Source: an uncultured Clostridia bacterium
GTDB taxonomy: Bacteria; Bacillota; Clostridia; Oscillospirales; Oscillospiraceae
NCBI GenBank assembly: GCA_946060825.1
Contig: CAMGPO010000006.1
Span: 1-12,300 of the forward strand
DNA length: 12,300 nucleotides
Direction: 5' to 3'
The notes beneath the pieces were generated by a model. The model did no database searches. It saw only the letters and a list, made by a program, of their open reading frames with translations, and was not told the DNA's origin. Within the stretch, counting starts at the first letter, position 1. Every line of letters starts with the position of its first letter. The position numbers were made by a program, and so were the translations under genes. Shown here in pieces: positions 1 to 5,313 of this stretch.

Positions 1-616
1 TGAGCAGCTGCTTGAACTGCTGCGGGGCCTGGGGCAGGGCGTAGAACTTGCCGGGGTGCTTCCGGGCGGGCACCAGATAGTCGCGGGCGCCCTCGGGAGA
101 GGAGGCCGTCAGGATCGGGGTGGTGATCTCCAGGAAGCCGTGCTCGGTCATGGCCTGCCGCAGGGCGGCGACGACGCTGCAGCGCAGGATGATGTTGTTC
201 TTGACCGCCGGATTCCGCAGGTCGAGGTAGCGGTACTTGAGGCGGGCCGTCTCGTCTGCCTCGCGGGAGCGGTTGATCTCAAAGGGCAGGCTGTTGTAGC
301 GGCAGCGGCCCAGCACCTCGATGTGCTCCGGGACGACCTCGATGTCGCCGGTGGGCAGCTTGGGGTTCTTGCTGGCCCGCTCGCGGACGACGCCGTCCAC
401 CCGGATGGTGGACTCCTTGTTGAGGTCCTTGACAACCTTCATCATCTCTTCGGTCTCGATGACGATCTGGGTGGTGCCGTAGAAGTCGCGCAGGACGACG
501 AAGGCAAAGTTGCTGCCGACGGTGCGCACGTTTTCCATAAAGCCCGCCAGCGAGACGTGCTGGCCGACGTGCTCCATGCGCAGCTCGCCGCAGGTATGGG
601 TACGGGACTGGAACAT
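1..616 (-). CDS. aspS: Aspartyl-tRNA synthetase, N-terminal part (gene runs off the left edge)
   Basis: Charges tRNA-Asp with aspartate in the cytoplasm (class II synthetase). About 205 N-terminal residues are present. They begin MFQSRTHTCGEL, then form an OB-fold anticodon-binding domain (about residues 15-105, including LRDFYGTTQIV), followed by the family landmarks RYLDLRN, FLEITTPIL, SPEGARDYLVP and FYALPQAPQQFKQLL, the entry to the class II catalytic domain. Bacterial AspRS is usually near 590 residues, so roughly two thirds lies outside the window. The ATG at 616-614 is chosen because AAAAGGAGAG sits just upstream and the N-terminus matches the family. It is the third gene after hisS and a small membrane protein, with a 52-base gap that carries a hairpin. 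Its expression is probably governed by the T-box upstream of hisS. The identity is very secure; the C-terminal part cannot be judged. Confidence 0.97.
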   Translation of the reverse strand, partial: MFQSRTHTCGELRMEHVGQHVSLAGFMENVRTVGSNFAFVVLRDFYGTTQIVIETEEMMKVVKDLNKESTIRVDGVVRERASKNPKLPTGDIEVVPEHIEVLGRCRYNSLPFEINRSREADETARLKYRYLDLRNPAVKNNIILRCSVVAALRQAMTEHGFLEITTPILTASSPEGARDYLVPARKHPGKFYALPQAPQQFKQLL

Positions 617-635
617 AGTATTTCTCTCCTTTTCA

Positions 636-663
636 GGACTTGCTCCACATTGTTTGCAAGTCC
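636..663 (-). other. Intercistronic hairpin before aspS
   Basis: GGACTTGC (on the minus strand, 663-656) pairs perfectly with GCAAGTCC (643-636) around a 12-base loop. On the transcribed strand it is followed by TGAAAAGGAG, that is, by the aspS ribosome binding site and not by a U run, so it is not a terminator. It may be a processing or stability element separating aspS from the upstream genes; that role is inference. Confidence 0.5.
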
Positions 664-668
664 GCGTT

Positions 669-851
669 TTATTTCTGATTTTCGGTTGTATTGTCTTTTT
701 CCGTATAGCCGTTCAGGAAGCAGAGGACGGACAGCAGGGCCAGCAGGAAAGAGGTCCATGCGACGTATACCGGGAGCACCTCAAAGAAAGCCAGCAGCAG
801 GACGAAAACGGCCAGAACCGCGAGGTAAATGCCGAGCAGCATCTGTTTCAT
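669..851 (-). CDS. Small two-helix membrane protein between hisS and aspS
   Basis: Sixty residues, function not recognised. The ATG at 851-849 lies five bases after the hisS stop codon, and its ribosome binding site (GGAG) is formed by the last hisS codons, so translation is probably coupled to hisS. Two hydrophobic stretches are visible: about residues 4-25 (LLGIYLAVLAVFVLLLAFF) and about 28-47 (VYVAWTSFLLALLSVLCFL). They are followed by a polar tail ending in TEKDNTTENQK. This fits a helical hairpin in the membrane with the charged tail on one side. A longer reading frame extends upstream inside hisS, but that part is a shadow of hisS. There is no cysteine pair or enzyme motif. Gene reality is supported by the start signals and membrane character; its role is unknown. 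Confidence 0.75.
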   Translation of the reverse strand: MKQMLLGIYLAVLAVFVLLLAFFEVLPVYVAWTSFLLALLSVLCFLNGYTEKDNTTENQK

Positions 852-856
852 GGCGG

Positions 857-2209
857 TTACTTCTCCACGATGACGGTGCCGCCGGACTGCAGGCCGGCGC
901 GGATTTTGGCGGCGGCCTCCTCGACAGTGAGGGTCACCTGTTCGCCAGTAGCGAGGGTCTTGACAGAGCATTTGCCCGCCGCAATCTCGTCCTCGCCGAG
1001 GAAGATCACATAGGGGATGCCCAGCTTGTCGGCATAGGACATCTTGGCCTTGAACTTCTTCTGCTCGCCGTAGATCTGGGTGCGGATGCCCTGCTCCCGC
1101 AGGGCCGTGGCGGCGGCGATGGCCGGGCCGAGATCCTGGGTCATGGGCAGCACCAGCACGTCGGCCGGGGCGGTGTTCAGGGCGTCGTTCAGCATTCCCT
1201 GCTCGCCCAGCACATAGAACAGCCGGGTCAGGCCGATGGAGATGCCCACGCCGGGCAGCTGCTTGTCGATGTAGTATTCCGCCAGATTGTCATAGCGGCC
1301 GCCGGAACAGATGGAGCCGATCTCCGGGTGGTCGAGCATGGTCGTCTCATAGACGGTGCCGGTGTAGTAATCGAGGCCACGGGCGATGGTCAGATCGACG
1401 GCGAAGTTCTCCTCCGGCACGCCGAAGGCAGCCAGATATCTGGTCACGGCGGTCAGCTCGTCGAGGCCGGCGTCGAAGATTTCATTGCGGCCCCGGTAGC
1501 CCTCGAGGGCGGAGAGCACCTCGGCGTTGGCGCCGGTGATGGCGATGAATTTCAGAATCTCCGCCGCCTGCTCCGCGCTGAGGCCGCAGTCCTCGGTCAG
1601 CAGCACGCCGACCTTCTCGGCGCCGATCTTGTCCAGCTTGTCCACGGTGCGCATGATGTCGCCGGCCCGCTCACTGAGGCCCTGCATGGCATAGAAGCCG
1701 TTGAGGATCTTCCGGTTATTGACCCGGATCTGGAACCGCCTGAGGCCCAGGGTGGAGAAGGTCTTGTAGATGATGGCGGGGATCTCCGCCTCGTTGAGGA
1801 TGTCCAGCTTGCCGTCGCCGATGATGTCGATGTCGGCCTGGTAGAACTCGCGGAACCGGCCCCGCTGGGCCCGCTCGCCGCGGTAGACCTTGCCGATCTG
1901 GTAGCGGCGGAAGGGGAAGCTCAGCTCGCCGTAGTGGATGGCCACATACTTGGCCAGGGGAACGGTCAGGTCAAAGCGGAGGCTCAGGTCGGAGTCGCCC
2001 TTCTGGAAGCGGTAGATCTGCTTCTCCGTCTCGCCGCCGCCCTTGGCCAGCAGCACCTCGCTGGACTCGATGATCGGGGTGTCCAGGGGGGTGAAGCCGT
2101 AGAGGGAGTAGGTCTTGCGGAGGATCTCCATCATCCGTTCCATCTGCACCTGAGGTGCCGGGAGCAGCTCCATGAAGCCGGAGAGCGTCCGGGGTTTCAG
2201 TGTTGCCAT
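857..2209 (-). CDS. hisS: Histidyl-tRNA synthetase
   Basis: Attaches histidine to tRNA-His (class II synthetase, homodimer, cytoplasm). The 450 residues are a full-length match to the family. Motif 1 and the dimer interface lie at about 16-50. Motif 2 is at about 100-131 with FRRYQIGKVYRGERAQRGRF. The histidine-specific signature ARGLDYYTGTVYE is at 276-288, with Arg277 as the catalytic arginine, and CSGGRYDNL follows at 301-309. Motif 3, GVGISIGLTRLF, is at 320-331. The C-terminal anticodon-binding domain runs from about 348 to 450. The ATG at 2209-2207 follows an AGAAAGGA ribosome binding site. It is the first gene of the hisS / small membrane protein / aspS operon, and a T-box leader precedes it. 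The gap to the T-box terminator is unusually long (about 170 bases). Confidence 0.98.
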   Translation of the reverse strand: MATLKPRTLSGFMELLPAPQVQMERMMEILRKTYSLYGFTPLDTPIIESSEVLLAKGGGETEKQIYRFQKGDSDLSLRFDLTVPLAKYVAIHYGELSFPFRRYQIGKVYRGERAQRGRFREFYQADIDIIGDGKLDILNEAEIPAIIYKTFSTLGLRRFQIRVNNRKILNGFYAMQGLSERAGDIMRTVDKLDKIGAEKVGVLLTEDCGLSAEQAAEILKFIAITGANAEVLSALEGYRGRNEIFDAGLDELTAVTRYLAAFGVPEENFAVDLTIARGLDYYTGTVYETTMLDHPEIGSICSGGRYDNLAEYYIDKQLPGVGISIGLTRLFYVLGEQGMLNDALNTAPADVLVLPMTQDLGPAIAAATALREQGIRTQIYGEQKKFKAKMSYADKLGIPYVIFLGEDEIAAGKCSVKTLATGEQVTLTVEEAAAKIRAGLQSGGTVIVEK

Positions 2210-2302
2210 AGGTTATGTTTCCTTTCTTCTATTTGTATACTATTCTAATCTAATAACAATATAGAGCGGTCAGAACGTCTGGTTTGGCGAGCAGGTTTTT
2301 CT

Positions 2303-2365
2303 CCTGACAAGGCGAAGAAGCGCAGGAATACTTTGTGTATTTCAAGCTTCGAGAACGCAGTCAGG
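2303..2365 (-). other. Stacked inverted repeat in the hisS leader downstream of the T-box
   Basis: On the transcribed strand three nested pairings fit one folded element: CCTGAC with GTCAGG (2365-2360 / 2308-2303), GAAGC with GCTTC (2350-2346 / 2321-2317), and AATAC with GTATT (2341-2337 / 2331-2327) around an ACAAA loop. No U run follows, so it is not an intrinsic terminator. Beyond it the leader becomes AT-rich up to the hisS ribosome binding site. I recognise no named RNA family in this part. Confidence 0.4.
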
Positions 2366-2383
2366 GGGAAAAGATGCCGCCGA

Positions 2384-2430
2384 AACAGAAAATACCTGCT
2401 CTGATCCCATGTTTTGGGACGAGAGCAGGT
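2384..2430 (-). terminator. T-box attenuator terminator
   Basis: On the minus strand ACCTGCTCT pairs with AGAGCAGGT, and TCCCA pairs with TGGGA inside it, around a short A-rich loop. ATTTTCTGTTT follows as the U-rich tract. The CGTCCCA segment is shared with the antiterminator, so the two folds exclude each other, as expected for a T-box. Confidence 0.9.
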
Positions 2431-2640
2431 CATGCTTCGTGGTGCCACCCAAATTCGGCGTCCGGAGACGCCCTTCTTTGTCTCGCTGAGGGGAGACTCC
2501 CTGCGCTTTCCGCCCGCGGCGGGCGTTATACGCCGGCTCCGCAGATGTCCTTCCCGGCGTCCGTTGGCGGAGGCTTTCAGCCGGAGACCTCCTTCTCTGC
2601 CCGCGGGACGGCCGTTACTGCTTCTGCATCACAGCCTGTG
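2384..2640 (-). promoter_or_regulatory. T-box riboswitch controlling hisS-aspS
   Basis: This leader senses uncharged tRNA and lets transcription pass the terminator. On the minus strand it contains the T-box sequence TGGGTGGCACCACG (2451-2438; family consensus AGGGTGGNACCGCG). Stem I elements upstream are AGTAA opposite GGAAGGACA in the specifier loop, the bulge-like CAGAGAAGGAGG, and the apical CTGAAAGCCTCC. A perfect hairpin GGCGTC-TCCG-GACGCC at 2472-2457 fits stem III. The antiterminator pairs TGGG...ACG with CGTCCCA (2451-2415). The competing terminator uses 2430-2394. The best specifier triplet is GAC (Asp) at 2549-2547, preceded by GAA-G and followed by A, fitting the aspS gene in the operon. 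It starts about 12 bases after the mgsA-like stop, and I see no convincing promoter in between, so the promoter may lie inside that gene or transcription may read through. Confidence 0.92.
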
Positions 2641-2651
2641 AACTTGTCAGC

Positions 2652-3071
2652 TTACTTGGAAAGGGTACGTCTGGGACGGATCATCTCGCGCCAGTCGAGG
2701 TCGCCGCGCTGCAGGCCCAGAATCAGCATTTCCGCCGTGGCCAGGTTCGTGGCAATGGGGATGTTGTGGGTGTCGCAGAGGTGGATGGTGTGCATCAGCG
2801 CCTGGTCCTCCCAGGGGTCGATGTTGTTGGGATCGGCGAACATCAGCACGAGGTCGATCTCGTTGTAGGAGATCCGGGCGTCCACCTGCTGATGGCCGCC
2901 CTGGCTGTGGGCCAGGAACAGGGTGATCGGCAGACCGGTGGCGTCGGCCACAAGCCGGCCGGTGGTCGCGGTGGCGTAGAGGTTGTGCCGCATGAGGATG
3001 CTCTTGTAGGCGGTGCAGAACTGCACCATCAGCTCTTTCTTCTTGTCGTGGGCCATCAGGGTGATATTCAT
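2652..3071 (-). CDS. Methylglyoxal synthase family protein with altered active site
   Basis: Classical MgsA converts dihydroxyacetone phosphate to methylglyoxal. This 139-residue protein has the family fold and landmarks: AHDKKKELMVQF at 7-18, TATTG at 34-38, GGHQQVDARIS at 58-68, IPIATNLATAE at 104-114. The ATG at 3071 is preferred over the GTG at 3080 because GGAG lies seven to ten bases upstream of the ATG. Compared with E. coli MgsA from memory, the catalytic base Asp71 is His60 here, His98 is Trp87, Asp101 is Gln90, and the phosphate loop Ser65-Gly66 has become Ala-His. His19/Asp20 and Asp91 are kept (His8/Asp9, Asp80). It therefore may not make methylglyoxal, and the symbol mgsA is withheld. 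It follows minD by 39 bases, and Clostridia commonly carry mgsA at the end of the min/rodA operon. Family membership is secure; catalytic activity is doubtful. Confidence 0.85.
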   Translation of the reverse strand: MNITLMAHDKKKELMVQFCTAYKSILMRHNLYATATTGRLVADATGLPITLFLAHSQGGHQQVDARISYNEIDLVLMFADPNNIDPWEDQALMHTIHLCDTHNIPIATNLATAEMLILGLQRGDLDWREMIRPRRTLSK

Positions 3072-3110
3072 ACCATTCACTCCATTTCAAAACGCAGCAT
3101 CGGGCGGGAT

Positions 3111-3848
3111 TTACAGTTTCATCAGCGGAACAGCCCGGCCCCGGAGGCGGCGGGCGATATTCAGACAGGCGCGGGCGGATTTTTTCCCCGTGTAGAGGAT
3201 CAGCGGCATCCCGGCAGCCGCCGCCAGAGTCATAGCCGGATCCTCGGGCACAACGCCCAGCAGCGGCAGCCCCACTCCGTCCATCAGATCATCGACGGTC
3301 AGGTTCATCCGGGCGAAGAGCCGGGGCACGACACGATTGACCACCAGCTTGACGCTGCCGCGGGGCCGGGAGGCCAGCATGGCAGCCACGGAAGCCGCGT
3401 CCCGCAGGGAGGCCGGGTCGCTGCCCGCCACCACCAGCACACGGTCTGCGCCACTGCAGGCCAGGCGGAAGCCCGCGCCGATGCCCGCCGGGGCGTCGAT
3501 CAGACAATAGTCAAACTGCTGCCGCAGGGTCTCCAGAAAGTCGGCATACTGCCGGAGGCCGATGGACTCCGGCGTCTCCGTGATCGGCGCCGTCAGAAGA
3601 AACAGTCCGGGAATTTTCGGATGCTCCGGAATGCTCTCCACGGTATAGGTTCCGCGGAGCAGCTCCGTGAAGGGAACCGACGCCAGATCGGGGATCCCCA
3701 GGGAAATGTCGAGGTTCCGCAGGCCGATGTCGGCGTCCATGCACAGCACACGCGCGCCTTCGGCCGCCAGACAGGAGGCGATTCCGGCACAGAGGGATGT
3801 TTTGCCGGTGCCGCCCTTTCCGGACACCACGGCAAAGATCTGTCCCAT
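3111..3848 (-). CDS. minD: Septum-site-determining protein MinD (ParA/MinD ATPase)
   Basis: A membrane-cycling ATPase that positions the division septum. The 245 residues begin MGQIFAVVSGKGGTGKT, a deviant Walker A with the signature lysine (KGGTGKT). DADIGLRNLDISLGI follows at about residues 37-51, a MinD hallmark. CLIDAPAGIG at about residue 117 is the Walker B-like switch. The C-terminus (SARACLNIARRLRGRAV) is basic and partly hydrophobic, and may be the membrane-targeting helix. The ATG at 3848 is chosen over an upstream ATG at 3887 because GGGAGG precedes it at proper spacing and the promoter -10 box at 3893-3898 puts the transcript start near 3887. No minC or minE is adjacent: upstream is a divergent promoter and downstream is the MGS-family gene. 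A general ParA/MinD-like ATPase is the alternative. Confidence 0.85.
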   Translation of the reverse strand: MGQIFAVVSGKGGTGKTSLCAGIASCLAAEGARVLCMDADIGLRNLDISLGIPDLASVPFTELLRGTYTVESIPEHPKIPGLFLLTAPITETPESIGLRQYADFLETLRQQFDYCLIDAPAGIGAGFRLACSGADRVLVVAGSDPASLRDAASVAAMLASRPRGSVKLVVNRVVPRLFARMNLTVDDLMDGVGLPLLGVVPEDPAMTLAAAAGMPLILYTGKKSARACLNIARRLRGRAVPLMKL

Positions 3849-3892
3849 CCCGTTCGCCTCCCGCTCATTCTCACAGTGCATATTCAAAAGAT

Positions 3893-3921
3893 ATTATACT
3901 GAATTTACGAGGGAAATTCAA
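3893..3921 (-). promoter_or_regulatory. Promoter of minD and the MGS-family gene
   Basis: On the minus strand TTGAAT (3921-3916), a 17-base spacer, and a perfect TATAAT (3898-3893) form a sigma-A-type promoter. The predicted start near 3887 gives a leader of about 38 bases before the minD ATG at 3848. It is divergent from the perR promoter. Confidence 0.8.
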
Positions 3922-4011
3922 CTGTTAATTCCAATTATATCCAGATTTTCAGATTCTTTTCCATCCGTCCGGATTTTTCCGGAAAATCTGAAATCTACCC
4001 CGAAAAAACAG

Positions 4012-4040
4012 TTGACAAATCCCTGCCCCCATGGTATCTT
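4012..4040 (+). promoter_or_regulatory. Promoter of the perR-rubrerythrin operon
   Basis: A consensus TTGACA (4012-4017), a 17-base spacer and TATCTT (4035-4040) form a sigma-A-type promoter. TGG precedes the -10 element, so it may count as an extended -10. Transcription should start near 4047, directly before the palindrome at 4051-4067. Confidence 0.85.
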
Positions 4041-4050
4041 ATTGACGAAA

Positions 4051-4067
4051 ACAATAATCATTACTGT
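4051..4067 (+). promoter_or_regulatory. PerR/Fur-type operator
   Basis: ACAATAATCATTACTGT is an almost perfect inverted repeat around a central C, with one mismatched pair. It resembles the 7-1-7 PerR/Fur box (TTATAATNATTATAA). Lying just after the expected transcript start and before the perR ribosome binding site, it would let the regulator repress its own operon. The binding protein is inferred from position and family. Confidence 0.75.
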
Positions 4068-4091
4068 TTTGGAGGATGTTTGGAGAACGCT

Positions 4092-4490
4092 ATGGAACAG
4101 GTCAGAAAACACAGCCGAAAACGGGACGCGATTTTGCGCTGCGTCCGCAGTACCGACTGCCATCCGACGGCCGACTGGGTCTTCAGCCGACTGAAGCCGG
4201 AGATTCCGGACCTGAGCCTCGGTACAGTGTACCGCAACCTTGCGATGTTCAAGGAGGAGGGCACCATCCTCTCTCTGGGCGTGGTCAACGGCCTGGAGCG
4301 TTTTGACCGGAGGATCGATCCCCACAGCCATCTGATCTGCCAATGCTGCAGCCGGGTGGTGGACGTGGAGGCCATGGATCTGCCGGAAACCATCTGTCAG
4401 GAGGCCGCCAGACAGACCGGCGGCGCCATCACAGGCTGGAAACTGCAGTTTGTCGGCCTGTGTGATAAATGTAAGGCAACACAAAAATAA
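4092..4490 (+). CDS. perR: Fur-family peroxide-responsive repressor (PerR-like)
   Basis: A DNA-binding, metal-dependent repressor of oxidative-stress genes. The 132 residues hold a winged helix-turn-helix with TVYRNL at 45-50, then the dimerisation domain. Residues matching the B. subtilis PerR regulatory metal site are His24 (HPTAD), Asp72 (RFD), His78 and His80 (HSH), and Asp91. Asp at this last place is typical of PerR, whereas Fur has Glu. The structural zinc site is CxxC at 83-86 and 124-127. The ATG at 4092 is taken because GGAGA lies six bases upstream. A TTG at 4080 in the same frame, after GGAGG at 4071-4075, would add four residues and cannot be excluded. It is the first gene of an operon with reverse rubrerythrin, 24 bases before that gene. 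A Zur or Fur role is less likely given the neighbours. Confidence 0.88.
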   Translation: MEQVRKHSRKRDAILRCVRSTDCHPTADWVFSRLKPEIPDLSLGTVYRNLAMFKEEGTILSLGVVNGLERFDRRIDPHSHLICQCCSRVVDVEAMDLPETICQEAARQTGGAITGWKLQFVGLCDKCKATQK

Positions 4491-4514
4491 AATTATTTTA
4501 GGAGGAAATTGATT

Positions 4515-5078
4515 ATGAAGTTCGTATGTCCTGTCTGCGGTTACGTCCATGAGGGCGACACTGCCCCCGAGTTCTGCCCCATCTGCAAGGTTCCCGGCGA
4601 GAAGTTCCTGAAGCAGGAAGAGACCAAGACCTGGGCTGCTGAGCACGTCATCGGCGTCGGCAGAGAGATCCCGGACACCGTTCCCGCGGAAGACAAGGCT
4701 GAGATCCTGGCCGGTCTGCAGGCCAACTTTGAAGGCGAGTGCACCGAGGTCGGCATGTACCTGGCCATGGCCAGAGCCGCCCATCGCGAGGGCTATCCCG
4801 AGATCGGCCTGTACTGGGAAAAGGCTGCCTGGGAAGAGGCTGAGCATGCTGCCAAGTTTGCCGAGCTGCTGGGCGACGTTGTCTCCCCCTCCACCAAGGA
4901 GAACCTAACTGTCCGCGTCGATGCCGAGAACGGCGCCACCGCCGGCAAGTTCGAGCTGGCCAAGCTCTGCAAAAAGCACAACCTGGACGCTCTGCACGAC
5001 ACCATCCATGAGATGGCCCGCGACGAGGCCCGTCACGGCAAGGCTTTCGAGGGCCTGCTGAAGCGGTACTTCAAGTAA
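4515..5078 (+). CDS. Reverse rubrerythrin (NADH-dependent peroxidase type)
   Basis: Reduces hydrogen peroxide, and probably feeds on NADH-derived electrons, in the cytoplasm of anaerobes. In these 187 residues the rubredoxin domain comes first (CPVC at 5-8 and CPIC at 21-24 binding one iron) and the ferritin-like diiron domain second. This is the reversed order known from clostridial revRbr. Diiron ligands visible are Glu75/Glu78 (GECTEVGMY), Glu108 and His111 (EEAEH), and Glu166, Glu171, His174 ([11 protein letters not shown]). The ATG at 4515 follows GGAGG at 4501-4505. It is co-transcribed with the PerR-like repressor, so peroxide should relieve its repression. A terminator hairpin follows directly, so it may be expressed more than the genes behind it. 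Confidence 0.95.
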   Translation: MKFVCPVCGYVHEGDTAPEFCPICKVPGEKFLKQEETKTWAAEHVIGVGREIPDTVPAEDKAEILAGLQANFEGECTEVGMYLAMARAAHREGYPEIGLYWEKAAWEEAEHAAKFAELLGDVVSPSTKENLTVRVDAENGATAGKFELAKLCKKHNLDALHDTIHEMARDEARHGKAFEGLLKRYFK

Positions 5079-5084
5079 GAAAAC

Positions 5085-5119
5085 ACAAAAGCGGCCGGAA
5101 ATTTTCCTGCCGCTTTTGT
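5085..5119 (+). terminator. Hairpin terminator or attenuator after reverse rubrerythrin
   Basis: ACAAAAGCGGC (5085-5095) pairs perfectly with GCCGCTTTTGT (5109-5119) over 11 bases. The U run is short and part of the stem, and no long T tract follows, so read-through into the rubredoxin gene is plausible. No good promoter is seen between it and the rubredoxin. Confidence 0.7.
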
Positions 5120-5136
5120 ACATCAATCACGAAAAT

Positions 5137-5153
5137 CACCGCCGAAAGCGGTG
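5137..5153 (+). other. Small hairpin before the rubredoxin ribosome binding site
   Basis: CACCGC and GCGGTG form a six-base stem closed by a CGAAA loop, ending a few bases before the AAAGGAA ribosome binding site of the rubredoxin. It has no U run. It could protect a processed 5' end; that is inference. Confidence 0.4.
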
Positions 5154-5175
5154 GAAAGAAAGGAACGGATACATC

Positions 5176-5310
5176 ATGAAATACGTCTGCAACATTTGCG
5201 GCTGGGTCTATGATGAGGACGAGGCCGGCGTCAAGTGGGAAGACCTGCCCGAGGATTTTGCCTGCGAGCTGTGCGGCGTGGGTAAGGACGAATTTACTGC
5301 GGAGGAATAA
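5176..5310 (+). CDS. Short rubredoxin
   Basis: A small iron-sulfur electron carrier, likely the donor or partner for the rubrerythrin-type peroxidase. It has 44 residues with the two CxxCG-type knuckles CNICGWVY (5-12) and CELCGVGKDEF (30-40), giving a one-iron Cys4 site. Usual rubredoxins have 52-54 residues. Here the loop between the knuckles is about eight to ten residues shorter (DEDEAGVKWEDLPEDFA), as in the short Desulfovibrio desulfuricans type. The ATG at 5176 is preferred because the protein then starts with the standard MKYVC. The upstream in-frame ATG at 5116 lies in the terminator region, and AAAGGAA precedes 5176. It is followed after three bases by the next gene, so the three small genes form one operon segment. 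Confidence 0.93.
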   Translation: MKYVCNICGWVYDEDEAGVKWEDLPEDFACELCGVGKDEFTAEE

Positions 5311-5313
5311 ATA

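Noticed and set aside
56..2248. A 730-codon open frame on the plus strand across aspS and hisS
   Set aside because: It is antisense to two certain synthetase genes. Its product is low-complexity (rich in Gly, Ala, Leu, Asp, Val) as expected from GC-rich codon bias, and it has no ribosome binding site or family match.
2228..2262. A possible extra hisS promoter in the AT-rich stretch (TTGTTA ... TATACA)
   Set aside because: The spacing is well short of 17 bases, and other pairings give no good -10 box.
2766..3902. A 378-codon plus-strand open frame across the MGS-family gene and minD
   Set aside because: It is a shadow of two recognised minus-strand proteins and has no family features.
3942..3990. 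Inverted repeat CAGATTTTC / GAAAATCTG between the minD and perR promoters
   Set aside because: Only nine bases pair across a 31-base spacer in AT-rich DNA, and neither side has a U run. It could be chance; no role is supported.
3918..4847. A 309-codon minus-strand open frame across perR and reverse rubrerythrin
   Set aside because: It is antisense to proteins with all their metal ligands in place and runs through the perR promoter and operator.
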